Assembly: GCA_039621445.1 (NCBI GenBank)
Contig: CP154957.1
Coordinates: 29,727,778-29,791,777, forward strand
Length of the DNA stretch: 64,000 nucleotides
From: Euglena gracilis
Lineage: Eukaryota > Euglenida > Euglenophyceae > Euglenales
Direction: 5' to 3'
Below the pieces are notes generated by a model. The model was not told where the DNA came from. It worked only from the letters and a program-made list of their open reading frames with translations, and ran no database searches. The position numbers and the translations under genes were made by a program. Of this stretch, positions 42,646 through 53,860 are shown piece by piece (positions within the stretch are counted from its first letter, which is position 1; each line of letters opens with the position of its first letter).

Positions 42646-43365
42646 TTTGAATTGCTGCTGAGCCATTGAAAAAGTTGGGGGTCTAGAGAATAATCCCCCC
42701 TTTCCATTTCCCATCTGCTGATGGGGTCTGCTAGGCATTCTTTTGAAGGTACCCAGTTGAATTGGAGGTTTACTTGGTGCTCCATGCACCACTTGAAAAA
42801 TGGTCTCAGCATTTTGTTGAAGGCGTCCTTTCTGCCCCCACATTTTGTGAGGTAAAAGTAAATTACCTGGTTTTCCACTGACAAGGAAACGGTTTCTCAA
42901 GGTCTGCTCAAACTTTTCACAGTGCCGATTGCTGCACTGAGCTCCTTTACATTGATGTGCAAAATTGAGTATTTTCTCCAAAATTCCTGCACAATTTCTC
43001 CTGTGTGGATGTCCAGGCCCCCCCCCAGGCATGGGTGCTGTCTGAGTGCAACACTCTGGTTGCATTTTTGGGGAAGGGTCTGCCCCTCCAGGTGTCCAGT
43101 AAAATTTTTATTTCCCTTAATTGGGCCTTGATTTCCTGGGAAATGGGGTGTTTTGAGTCCCAGGGGGCTGTGGACTTTGCCACCAAAAAAAAATTCCAAG
43201 GTATCAGTAAAAGCCCTTAAAAAGGGCAGTGCCATTATGTTGCATCTTACTTGGCCCAAAATGGCAGCCAATTGCCTTTTTGACATGTAATCTTTTTCAC
43301 AATTTTTCCCAGCTCCTTTTGATGGTTTTGACTTTCTGGGGGGGCACCTGTAGCTTTCCTTCCAG
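42645..43365 (-). pseudogene. DIRS RT C-terminus and RNase H
   Basis: From the insertion point leftwards: LEGKLQVPPQKVKTIKRS (continuing the RT thumb), a frameshift, RQLAAILGQVRCNIMALPF, then RNase H with VLHSDSTHAWGGAW (metal-binding Asp), ILHINVKELSAAI (Glu) and FNWVPSKECLADPISR (last Asp). The first 18 residues join directly to the RT frame that stops at 56921 if the Ty3 element and one TCCAG copy are removed, proving the nested insertion. Confidence 0.85.
43361..43365. repeat. Target-site duplication TCCAG, left
   Basis: TCCAG immediately before the left LTR; matched by TCCAG at 56916-56920 immediately after the right LTR. A 5-bp duplication is normal for Ty3/gypsy integrases. Confidence 0.93.
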
Positions 43366-43969
43366 TGTGGGCGGCGGGAGGCGGCCTAGCGCCTGCGCAC
43401 TGGAATTAGCGAATTTTCTGCCCCATTCCGCTACCTTTTTTACCTGTGTACTTTTCCCCCCCAGGTTCTCTCTTCCGAATGTTTCATTCAAAGAATTGTG
43501 CATGCTGAAGGAAGGAATTTCAAAAATTGAATCTGAGTTCAAGGAAACAATTGTCCAAGAAGTTCAAAAAGTCAATCCGGAAGGTCAATCAAAAGGCAAA
43601 AATTCAAATTCAAAAAAAGGAAGAGCAAGCGGCGCTGGGAATCAAGGTGAAGGTGTTCTTCCGCCCCCCCCCCCGCTACCCTTTTTTTTTTTAAGTTCAA
43701 ACCAGGCTTTTTCCCCCCCCCCCCTACTGCTTCAGAGGCACCCCCAAGGAGTTGGCCAAAAATACCGTCCCCCCCCCCCATTTTTTGAACTATTTGGCTG
43801 CCGGAACCCAGGTTCTGGCTGAATTCAGGGACCGAAAGACACAAAAAAAGGGAATATTTGGGGCGCGTGTGCCTATTTTTACCGGAGCGCCGGGTGACTG
43901 TTTTCCCCCCCTCGGCCTGCCGGGGAGCCCATTCCGCGCGCGGTCACCGAACCGGCGAGAGGGGAAAAC
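43366..43969 (+). repeat. Left LTR
   Basis: Begins TGTGGGCGGCGGGAGGCGG and ends CGAGAGGGGAAAAC, so it starts with TG but ends AC rather than CA. By eye it differs from the right LTR at roughly 20-25 positions plus small homopolymer indels, about 4 percent, so the insertion is not recent. An open frame inside (MLKEGISKIESEFKE) occurs in both LTRs but has no supporting evidence as a gene. Confidence 0.95.
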
Positions 43970-43981
43970 TGGTAGCAGAGG
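43970..43981 (+). other. Primer-binding site, initiator tRNA-Met
   Basis: TGGTAGCAGAGG immediately after the LTR is the complement of the eukaryotic initiator methionine tRNA 3' end (CCTCTGCTACCA), 12 of 12 by recollection. Ty3/gypsy elements commonly use this tRNA to prime minus-strand DNA. Confidence 0.85.
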
Positions 43982-44038
43982 CTTGTTCGTTCTACCTTTT
44001 CCATTGAAGGCCATTTTCTCGAGTGCCTTCTTTTTGAA

Positions 44039-47000
44039 ATGCAAAGCGTGCACACCTCCCCAGAATTTTCCACACACGAAGAGGCTACGGCCCACCGGGA
44101 TACAGACAGGATGCCAACCCTTGCGGCGGACTCTGAAGTGGTAGCCCCCACCGCAAGTCTTTCCGATATCCCTCGGGAAGCGCAAGAAAACACCCCGAAA
44201 AGATACCCCCGATCCCCTGCCCCATCCCCACTCCCGTCCCCACGGTCCCCGTTTCCCGCTGTCCCAGCCCCACCCCAACTCCCACTCATCCCCCTCCAAT
44301 CCGAGTCCCTAGTCGATAGCCCTCGAGACTCGTCCCAAGTCCCCCTCCTGTTCTCGAAATCAGCCCAGCCCCAGAGCTGGGACCCGACCCCCTGGCTACC
44401 ACCCGGGGCCCCACCCTCTCAGCTTTTCCCCGGGACCCCACCCTTCCCCCAGCTGATCCCTTCCCTGCCCCTCCCGTTCCCGTTCCCGTCCGAGGTGCCC
44501 CACCTGTGGTGCGTCCAGGAGCTGCAGAGTGAGCGGGCCTTCGCAGGCCTGCCGGTGCCCGTGCCCAGCCCCGGGCCACCGAGGAGCCCTGATGAGGGCA
44601 TGCGGGCCATCACTTATCACCCCGCCCACGAGCTGGGCCCCGGCGAGTCCGAGGGCCGAGACGGGATCCCCGTCCCCGTGGCTGGCCTGATCCCATCTGT
44701 GCATCCGTCCCTGCAGTCTGCTCTGCCACCCGTGCCGGTGGCAGGGCCCTCGCCGTCGCAGATGGCGTCGTCGTCCAGCCAAGCCATCGCCGCACCGGTG
44801 GGAGTGCCGCCTCCCTACCGGTCCCCCAGCTAACACCCGAGCACAACCGCCGTGCACCCGCACTTCCGCACCCACCCATCCCCGGTCCGGCCGCACAAGG
44901 TGCCGCGGCTGGGCCTCTCCGATGACGAAGGAGATGACGAGGGTGAAGGAGAAGCTGAAGGTGATCAACAACGCCGGGGAGAAGGTCATCGTGATGACGA
45001 CGAGGAGTGGCTGGCGGGCGGGGACCAGAGCGAGATGTACGACGTCGAGGAGAAGCCGGACGAGGTCATGCAGGCCCCCCCCCCGAGTGGGAGGCGGCAT
45101 ACGCTGCGTTGCAGACGCGGATGGACCGCCTCTGCAACACCGTCGACTTCATCGGCTCCAAGGCGAAGGAGATGTGGGACAGCTGGGCGGCCGTGCAAAT
45201 GGCCGCTGCCATGAAGGACAAGGTGGACGAGCAAGGTGTGGCGGTGCAAGAGCTGAAGAAAAGGATGGCGGCCCAAGAAGGGGCCCACGTGGACCTGATG
45301 GAGAACGTGGTGAACGTGAAGGACGACATCGTCAGACTACATCAAGGAATATCACAACTCCACAAGCTCATGCCCATGGTGGCCACGGCGGAGGAGCGGA
45401 TGACAAGAGTGGAGAAGTACACCCACGACGCGCTCGGAGACTTCGGTGAAGATCTCCGAAGGATCCAGGCAAAGGTGAAGGAGGCCGAAGACAACGCCGC
45501 GGCCGCGGTGATGGCGGTAAAGAGCGGTGTGCCGACGAGTGGACTCACCGAGCTGGTGGAGGTGGCGCACCTCAGGGCCGCCGTTCAAGAGCTGCTGCAG
45601 GAGAAGGAGCGGTGGCGGGCCGAGAACGTCCAGCTGCAGGGGAAGCTCAACGCCGTCGAGGTGCAGATGGCTGCCTTCACCGCCAAGGTGGAGGCGACCG
45701 CGGTGGCGCAAGGCAAGTCGGTGGAGGTGACGCCGCGCCTGGTGGAGCAGCTACAGTATCAACAGGCCGAGAACGCCTGGCTGAAGGAGCAGGTCAAGTT
45801 CCTGGTGGTGCAGATGTCCACCCTCACCAGCAAGGTGGAGGCAGCCGCGGCCAAGGAGCCAAAGGCTGCTGAGCTGCCGCCACTGATCGTGGGGAGGATC
45901 CAGAAGGTGGAGACGGAGATCCAGAAAGTGGGAGCCCAAGCCCAGGGGCTGACGGTGGCCGTGCAACGGCTCGCCGCGGACAGCCCCGGTGACATGATCC
46001 GGGTCGTGGAGACCGAAGTGCAGAAGGTGAACATCCAGACGCAACCAGTGGTGATGGCCGTCCAGCGGCTGGACCAGATCGTCTCGAAGGTGATCGTATC
46101 CTCCCAAGCCAAGGCAGTGCCGGCAATGCCCGCCAAGGCTCCGCCACCCCCGGCTGAGCAGCAGCCGGAACCGGTGGCCCGGCAGCAACCAGTGCCAGAT
46201 GTGAGAACGGTCCAGATGGAGAATCCCATGCAGGAGGAGTCCGTGGTGCAGGAGAAACCGTCGTCCACCCTCCGACCAGCTCTCCGGCTGGTCCGGAAAC
46301 AAGGCCGCGGCGGGAGGGGGCGGGGTGCCGTCCCTCTCTATCGCCCGCCTGACCACGCCGTCCGCCGTCCCCGTCGCCAGCGCGTCCGCGGTGCGAGGGG
46401 TCCGCATCGCCCCGGTGCAGGCCCAGCCAGCGGCCCTGCACTTCCTCCCGGCGCCGCTGGTGGACTCCGTCATCGGCCTCCACCCGGGCCGGTTCTCCGG
46501 GCATCCGGAGGACTGGCCGCAGTGGCGGAGGCGGTGGCTCCTGTTCCTTCGGGAACTCGAGCAGGCGTGGCCATCCATCACATCAGCCCAGCATCTCGCC
46601 ATGTTCCGCGCGGCTTTGGACGAGGCCACGGTGCTGATGCTGGACGAGGAGATCGAGACCAAGGGAGGGGTGGAGTATGCCGTGCTGTTCGCGGAGGTGG
46701 ACCTGGCGAACGGCGGAGAGGACAAGGAAGTCCTGCGGCGGCGAATGAGGAAGGTGAAGCTGGTGACGAGCGGGAAGCTGACCGAGAAGTCCTGGAGGGA
46801 GTATTACGCGCAGATGGCGTCCATGGCGAGGCAGGTGGGCATGGAGGAGGAGGAGCTGGGGAAGCTCCTCGTGGAGGCCATGCCCCTCCACCCCTGGCGG
46901 CTGAAGGTGGCGCAGGAGGAGGACAAGCGGGTGGACCACCGGTCCATCGTGCTGGAGGGCCTGCCGATGGACACGACGGTGGAGGAGGTGAAGGAGATGA

Positions 47001-47734
47001 TGAAGCAAGAGACCACGGTGGCCCTCGCCTTAGTGCGGAAGGCGGGGCGCCGCTTCGTGGTGGTGCCAGTGGGCGACGAGCACCGCACCCTGGTGAAGGC
47101 CGTGTACGACCGCCAGCGGCTCGAGGGCGGCAGCATCGTCACGGTGACGGCCGACTCGTGCGCTCTACCGGCGAAGGACATCCACAACCTCATGGTGAGA
47201 TGGCTACGGATGGAGGCGAAGACGGCCCCCGAGAAGGATAAGGAGATCCCGGAGAAGCGGCCGGTACCACGGTGGCAGCGGGACGTGGAGGTCGACGAAA
47301 CCACCGAGGAGCCGTACATCCAGGAGGTGGAGAAGACGAATGTGCCGCCGAAGAAGGAGAAGCAAGCGCAGCAACCACGCCCGCCGACGCCGCCGGTGCC
47401 CGCGCCCCAAGGCAAAGGACAAGGCCAAGGGGAACGTGGGTACCCGGAGCAGTGGTCATCGAGCCCCTGGACGAGTGAAGAAGGAAAAGGAAAGGGTGGA
47501 TACCAAGCCGAGCAGTGGTCATCGAGTGCATGGCAAGGAAATGAAGGAAAAGGAAAGGGTGGTGGGTACCAAGGCGAGCAGTGGACATCGAATGCCCCAA
47601 GACAAGATGAAGGCAAAGGCAAAGGCAAGGCGAAAGGTGGAGCCAAAGGAGATCAAGGAAAAGGAAAGTCCAAGGGCGAAGGCAAGGACGGCAAGAGCAA
47701 CGTCTCGTCCTTCCAGGAGCAGTATCATGAGTGA
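44039..47734 (+). pseudogene. Ty3 element Gag polyprotein
   Basis: Three frames of one original ORF. 44039-45075: Pro-rich N-terminus, an in-frame TAA at 44831, then acidic LSDDEGDDEGEGEAEGD. A C9 run near 45078 shifts to the second frame: coiled coil (RMDRLCNTVDFIGSKAKEMW onward, heptads to about residue 400 of this segment). A G-rich run near 46310 shifts to the third frame: capsid-like FSGHPEDWPQWRRRW and a helical domain, then a basic tail with three imperfect repeats of GYQxEQWSSxxW plus GKGKGG, ending KSNVSSFQEQYHE. The tail replaces the usual zinc knuckle as the probable RNA-binding part. The terminal TGA (47732) is followed by CGG, and the next domain is in the same frame. Confidence 0.8.
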
Positions 47735-48880
47735 CGGGGCCACCCAGGCCCCAGGGATGGGGGTGTGGGCCGGCCGTCAAATCCCAACGCCAGCGTGAGC
47801 GTGCGGGCAATCACCCAAGAGCCCCGCACGCCCCCCAGACCCAGCAAGCCCCAAATCTCCCAAGGAGGGGAGAGACCGTGCCCAGAAGCACACGGTCAAG
47901 GCGGGGCCCATCAGATTTCGACAAACAACTACTGGTCCGTGCTACAGAAGAAGCCCCGTCGTTCCGAGCAACCGTCTGCGACGCGACCGGTCTCGTCTGC
48001 GCAGTCATCGCCCCCCGCCAAGCCAGCAGCCTCCGTGTCATCGTCTACGCAGCAGCGTGCCACCGCGACGCCCCCAGCCCGGCAGCAGCAGGAGCGAGCG
48101 CCGCGCCAGTCCGCACCAAGCCGGACGACGCTGCCCCCGCCATCAGCAGCGCCGTCAGCCACACCACGCTCCGCACCCGCAGCAACCAGCGCCCCGTTCC
48201 CCCCGCAGAGCACGAAGTCGGCCGCATCATCACCGCCAACCTCATCGCCGAAGAGGTGGGCCCTGGACCTGTTCTGCGTAACGGGTTCGGTGAAGCGGGC
48301 GCTGGAGAAGCTCGGCTACTCCGTCGTCTCGGTGGACGCCGACCCGCGCTGGAAGGCGGACAAGACGGTGGACGTGCGGCGCTGGCGGTAATGGGAGGAG
48401 TACTGGCCCGGCGACTTCGAGCTGGTCGTCGCCTCGCCGCCGTGCACCGAGTACTCCAGCGCGATGACGACCAGGAGGCGGCGGCTGCGGAAGGCCGACT
48501 TCCTCGTCCGCAAGACGAAGGAGATCATCGCCTACCTGCGGCCGTCCCTGTGGTGGCTGAAGAATCCCCGCTATGGGAAACTCCGCCACCGCAAGGTCGT
48601 CGAGGACATGCAGTACGTCGACGTGGACTACTGCATGTTCGAGGCGTGGGGCTATCGCAAGCCCACACGCTTCTGGATCGCGGACTCCATGGCCCCCATG
48701 CAGGACATCGTGTGCGACGGCCAGTGCGAGAACATCCTGGAGGAGCAAGATGGACGGCGACATCACCGACGGCAGCTGGGTGAGGCATCCCAGCAGCGCG
48801 GCACCCGAGAACAGGCGTATCGCATTCCCGAAGGTGTCGTCCGATACCTGTGTGAGCGCACCCCACCAACCCGTCAAGCA
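47735..48880 (+). pseudogene. DNA cytosine-5 methyltransferase-like domain within the retrotransposon
   Basis: In frame with Gag after its TGA. A Ser/Pro/Ala-rich linker leads to WALDLFCVTGSVKRALEKLG (motif I, SAM binding; normally DLFxGxG), VVSVDADP (motif II), an in-frame TAA at 48389, FELVVASPPCTEYSSA (motif IV, catalytic Cys at about 48443), SLWWLKNPRYGKLRHRK (motif VI position, where E-N-P/V is expected but Lys replaces Glu at 48560) and DYCMFEAWGYRKPTRFW. Motif order and spacing fit a compact Dcm-like enzyme without a recognisable target-recognition domain. The Val in motif I, the Lys in motif VI and the stop suggest this copy is inactive. Capture of cytosine methyltransferases by retrotransposons has been reported in dinoflagellates and algae; whether this is the same lineage is untested. 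Confidence 0.75.
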
Positions 48881-49011
48881 GCCGTGCCACCCAGCGCGAT
48901 ACCGCCGTCGCCGTCACCCGAACCCGCGTCCGCCCCCACACCACCAAGCCGGACGGCGCTGCCCCCGCAAGCAGCGGCGCTGTCCCGAGCTCCGCGCCAA
49001 CAACCGCCATC

Positions 49012-49581
49012 GTGCACCCGCCAAGCATCGTGCACCCCCAACGAGCCGCCCAACGATGCACCATCGAGACCGTCGCCACCGCCGCCGACGAGCCCCACCC
49101 CCCGCGGAAGGTCCACAAGGTCACCGCCCGTCCGTGGCAGTACCGCCCCAGCCGGCCCTTCCAGGTTGGCCGCATGGAGAGGCGGGGCGGCAGCTACCAG
49201 CTGATGCTGGATGTGGTCATCGTGACCGACGGCAAGGAGGAGAAGGCGAAGGCCCTCATCAACACGGGGGCGCAGACATCGCTGATCCGTCGGGACTTGT
49301 TCCCGAACGGATGTTTCCGCCGCAGCGAGCGACCGCTGCTGCTGCGGACCGTGAACGGCGACCTGCTGGCGGGCGGCATCAACGAGGCGGACGTCCTCCT
49401 GGTGTTAAACGCGAGGAGTGAAGGAGAGAGGAGTGGAGGAATGAAGAGGTGGCGCAGCCAGATCACCGTCCATGACGGTGATATAGGGTGTGACCTGATT
49501 CTGGGTTACCCCTGGCTGAAGGAGCACAGGCTGGATGTGCAACCCTGGCGGGATGCACTCCAGCTCCACGACGGTCCTTGA
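49012..49581 (+). pseudogene. Retrotransposon aspartic protease
   Basis: A Pro-rich linker, then LMLDVVIVTDGKEEKAKALI, NTGAQTSLIRRDLFP and CDLILGYPWLKEHRLDV. The fold and the LILGxxWL flap-to-core signature are those of Ty3 protease, but the catalytic D-T-G is N-T-G: the codon at 49261 is AAC where GAC is expected, which abolishes activity. The change is a G-to-A in a TCGA context, i.e. a CpG transition on the other strand. The ORF ends at TGA 49579-49581 and the frame continues into the RT. Confidence 0.85.
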
Positions 49582-51600
49582 TGGGTCATCGCCGGCACCG
49601 AAGCAAGCGAGATCGCAGCGCTAAGCACACGCACCCACGCGACCGTCCGAGCCCGCAGCCCGTCGCCGTTTCCCCGCACGCCGTCCGAAGTGGAGGTGGA
49701 GATGGAGGCCGAGGTGAGGAAGATGAGGCTCTCCGTCGGGGTCAAAGGCCCCGACGGAGACGAGGAGGACATGACCCTGGACGCCGAGGAGGAGGCAATG
49801 GTGGCCAAGGTGCTGATCAACGCGGCCAAGGAGGCGAAGGAAGTACGTGGGATGGTCACGGCCGAGGCGGAGGAGCAGCACCCGCTGGCCGTCCAGCTCC
49901 GCGCATAGATCTTCAAGGAGTTCGAGGGCTGCGTCTTCTGCGACCGCGTCCACCCCGATCCACCGCCCCGAGGCCAGCACGGGATGGCGGTGCTGCGCCT
50001 CAAGCCGAACGCCCAACCGGTTGTGGGGAGGGTGATCCACCTAAAGGCCGAACGGCTGGAGGCGCTGCGGGAGATGGAGGAGGATTGCCGCCGCGACCGG
50101 AAGGTGGAGCTGGGGCGCGGCCCGTGGCGGGCGGCCGCCTTCCCAATTCGGAATAAGAACGGGAAGTGGAGGATGGTGTGTGACTACGCGGTGACGAACC
50201 TGCAGATCATGGCGGACAGCTACCCCTTGCCCTTGAAGGAGGAGATCGTGGCGGAGCAGGCGAAGTGTACCCTCTTCAGCACCATCGACTTGCGGGACGC
50301 GTTCCACCAGGTGGCCTTGGCGGAGGAGAGCCGACCGGTGACGAACGTCCAGCTGCCGTGTGGGCTGTGCCAGTGGCGTGTGGTCCCGCAGGGGATCAAC
50401 GTCGGGCCCGCCCTCCTGCAGCGGGACATCGACGCCACCTGCGCGGCGGTGAAGGCGCACTCCCGCTCGTACTTCGACGACATCATCGTCAGTACGCGGC
50501 AGGGAGCGGAGGAGACGGACGCGGAGTTCTACCAGAAGCACGCCCGAGACGTCCGTGAGACGTTGCTGGCCTTGGAGAAGGACAGATGGGTCAGCGACGG
50601 CCGCAAGGTCAAGCTCTTCATGAGGCAGCTCGAGTTCGTGGGGCATGTCCTGAGGCACGGCCGGAGGGCGCCTGCCCCAGGCAAACTGTCGGCGGTGCAG
50701 CACTGGCAGCCGCCGCCGACGGTCAGCAGTCTCCGCGCGTTTCTCGGCGTCTGCAATTACTATGCAGGCTACGTGACACTGTACGCGGAGCTGGCGGCGC
50801 CGCTGCAGGAGAAGCTGAAGTTGCCGAGGGAGCTGACCAAGGCGGGATCCAATCACCCAGTGGTGTGGACGGAGCATGAGAAGGAGGCGTTCGAGAAGCT
50901 GAAGAAGGTCCTCGTTGCCGACCTGGAACTCTACCACATCGATCCAGCCAAGCCGTTCGTCCTGCGCACCGACGCGTCGGACTACGCCATCGGAGCGGTG
51001 CTGGAGCAGTTCCCGAAGATCGACGGCGTGCCGCGGGTGGAGGACCTGCGGGCGGGGGCCTCCGTCCCGGGGGCCTTCATGTCCCGGAAGCTCACCGAGG
51101 GGCAGCGCCTTCGGTGGGATGTCCGGGACAAGGAGACGTATGCGGTGGTGGCCGCCCTCGACAAGTGGGCGGGCTTCCTGCCGGACAACGAGATCCTCGT
51201 CCTGACCGACCACCGCACCCTGGAGTCGTGGTACAAGGAGTACGTCGCCGGAGTGGGCCCGCAGTGGAGGCGGGCCAGATGGCATGCGAAGCTCAACGAG
51301 TTCCGCATCACCGTGGTGCACGTCCCCGGCGAGGCCAACGTGGTGGGCGATGCCATGTCCCGCTGGGCCTACCCGGCCTCACAAGGCTGGCGCGACACCT
51401 CGTGGCACGGCACCGAGGCCGACACGAAGGAGATGAAGGCCCACATCCTGGAGGAGAAGCTGCGCGAGAAGTCCACCCCGAAGGCGGTGCATCCCGAGGA
51501 CGAAGAGACCAAGGCGGAGCAGGTGGAGAAGGTCAACCCTGAAGGAGGGGAGAGAGCTGGCCGTCATCCAGGTGATCCCGCTCCAATCGTTCGCCGCGGT
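49582..51600 (+). pseudogene. Reverse transcriptase and RNase H
   Basis: Same frame as the protease. After an in-frame TAG (49906): PWRAAAFPIRNKNGKWRMV (fingers), FSTIDLRDAFHQVALAEE (first Asp), WRVVPQGINVGPALLQRDID, SYFDDIIVSTRQGAEE (catalytic YFDD), LRAFLGVCNYYAGYV (thumb/connection), then RNase H FVLRTDASDYAIGAV, RDKETYAVVAALDKW, LVLTDHRTLESW and HVPGEANVVGDAMSRW. All catalytic acidic residues are present. The long open frame from 49984 to 52026 covers RT and RNase H without stops. A frame change to the integrase occurs in the Pro/Ala-rich linker after about 51580. Confidence 0.92.
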
Positions 51601-51989
51601 TCCGTCAGCGTCCCACATCGCCGTCACCACGCACAGCCGCCTCGACACGCAGCGCAACGCCCGAGACGCCCCAGCAGACGCCCCGCACGATACGCGATCC
51701 GAGCACCCACGCGAGATGCACCCGTCATCCTCGTCTCCCGCGGCCGCAGCAGTCCCACCGTCGGCATCGTCTGCAGCAGTCCCACTGTCTGCGTCGTGCA
51801 TCCCATCACCAGCGTCCGTGCCAGCACCATCGTCCAACGCGCCATCGCCAGCCCCATCACCAGCACCGCAGTCCACCGCACCGCAGTCCATCGCACCGCC
51901 CGCAGCGCCCACAGCCGGTGTGTCATCACCGGCCATGCCCGTCCCAGCGTCCGCAGCCGGTGTGCCGTCACCGGCCGCGTCAGTCCCGT

Positions 51990-53251
51990 CTGCAGCGCCC
52001 GCAGCAGGTGTGCCGTCAACCGCTGATCCCGTGCCCCCGCAGCCTGACCTGGACATCAACGTCTTCGACATGGACTGGAGCAAGGCGTATTCGGTGTGCC
52101 CGCGCTGGAAGCCCGTCTGGGACCAGGCCCACAGCGGCCCGGGCTGGCCCAGCGGGTTCCAGCTGGTGGATGGGCGGCTCGTCTTGAGCGGGCTGCTGGC
52201 GGAGGTGCTGAGGGAGCAGCACTCGGTCTCCGGCCACATTGGCGGGGACCGGCTGGTGGACGAGGCCGAGCGCACCTACGTCTTCGCGGACCGGATGAAG
52301 GCGGCGAAGGTGGCCAGCGGGCTGCAGCGGACGTGCCCGGTGTGCCAGGCCACCGAGCAGCCGCACCCGCCGCTGCGGCTGAATGTCTGCCCGACGCCCG
52401 TCCCGCCGTACATCATGGCGTCGGTGGCCATCGACCTCTTCGTGATGCCGGAGGTGGACCTCGAGGGGCAGCTGTACAACGTGTTCGCCGCCTGCGTCGA
52501 TCGCCACAGTAGGTGGGTCGTGGCCACGGCCCACCACACGCGCGGCCTCACCGCCGCCACCGTGGCCAAGGCGATGTACCGTGGGTGGTGGTCACCGCAC
52601 GGGCTGCCCAGCGTGATTACCAGTGATCGCGGGCCGCACTTTGCTGGCGCGTGGTGGCGCAGCATGTGCGGCCTGCACGGGATCCGCAACGCCTACGCCC
52701 AGGCGTACCACCACGCAGCGAACGGGCGGGCGGAGTCCCTCGGTGCGCAGCTGCAGAAGCGGATCCGGAGCGAGAAGGCCGAGGCCCCGATCACCTGGGT
52801 GGAGTCCCTGCCCAGGGCAGTGCACAAGCTGAACGACTCCAAGGCGCAGCACGGCCTGACTCCGTATGAGGTGCTGTATGGACGTCATCGGTGGACTGGT
52901 GGCGTACCGTACAAGGCCCCGGTCATGGTGGAGGATGCGGTGTCGTTCTTCGAGAGACAGAAGGCCGTGGACCAGAAGGTCGCCGACGTCCTCAACGACC
53001 TCCACAAGCGGCAAGCGCACAAGAAGAACCGGAGAAGGAAGGACCTCGAGGAGCTCGCCAAGGGAGACCTCGTCTGGTACCCCCGGCCTCAGAGGCGGCC
53101 GGGCCAGAAGCTCGAGAGCTACTGGCTTGGCCCAGCCCGGGTCACCGCGCGCCGTGGCGAGCACTCGTACGAGCTGGAGCTGGAGGAGGCCCGCCGCCAA
53201 GAGGCCCACCGCTGCCAGCTGAAGGCCTACCGCGATGACACGCGGTTGTGA
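51990..53251 (+). CDS. Retrotransposon integrase
   Basis: HHCC zinc domain: LREQHSVSGHIGGDRL with the two His, then LQRTCPVCQATEQPH with CxxC. DDE core: ASVAIDLFVMPEVD, VITSDRGPHFAGAWWR and ANGRAESLGAQLQKR, with D, D and E at normal spacing. A GPY/F-like module follows (ESYWLGPARVTARRGEHSYE). The open frame runs from 51572 to the TGA at 53249 without interruption, its first 140 codons being Ser/Pro/Ala-rich linker. It would insert the element DNA and give the 5-bp duplication seen at the flanks. Confidence 0.92.
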
Positions 53252-53860
53252 GGCCCGCCCAAGATGTTCGCCTACCGGCAAGCCAGACCGCAGGAAGACG
53301 TGGACATCGAGGAGTGGACGGTGGAGGAGATCCGGCGGCACCGCCGACGAGACGACGGCAACTGGGAGTTCGAGGTGAAGTGGGAGGGCCACCCGACTCT
53401 AACGTGGGAGCCGTTGAAGAATTTCTTACATCGCTACTCTCACCAGATGATCGAGTACGCCAAGTCCAAGAAGCTCAAGGTGGACCTGCTGGACTACCTC
53501 CAACGCAACCCGGCTGAGGTGGCGGTCATCATCGCGGAGGTGAAGAAGCAGGAGCAGGAGGTCATCAACAACACCGAGTGGGAGGACCCACCCGAGGAGT
53601 GGGTCTGGCCCGACGAGGACGTCAAGAAGGACGAGGAGGCAAGCAGCCAGGAAGGGGAATCAGCGGACCCCCCAGTGGGCACAGCGGTGCCTGCAGCACA
53701 GCACGTCCCGACACGCGAACCACGGCCAGCGCTAAGTCAGGATCCACCGCGGACCGTCGCCACCGCCTGCATCGCACCAGCCCGTCCCGCTGCACTTCGT
53801 GCACCACCCGTCCGACAGTCCCTCCGTCTCTGCGTTTCCCCAGATGTCGCAGGAGGCTGA
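53252..53860 (+). pseudogene. Chromodomain and tail of the integrase
   Basis: Same frame as the integrase, after TGA (53249). EEWTVEEIRRHRRRD, NWEFEVKWEGHPTLTWEP and LKNFLHRYSHQMIEYAKSK match a chromodomain, including aromatic residues at the methyl-lysine cage positions (the W of KWEG and W of TWEP). In chromoviruses this domain steers integration to marked chromatin. The stop is one CGA-to-TGA change from a continuous integrase-chromodomain protein. It is followed by a Glu/Asp-rich and then Pro/Ala-rich tail. Confidence 0.85.

Noticed and set aside
43490-43640. LTR-internal ORF (MLKEGISKIESEFKE), also at 56444-56641
   Set aside because: Present only because it is in the LTR; it ends in poly-C/poly-T and has no known domain.
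44396-48877. Large antisense ORFs opposite Gag and methylase
   Set aside because: GC-rich codon bias on the sense strand opens the antisense frame; no domain is encoded.
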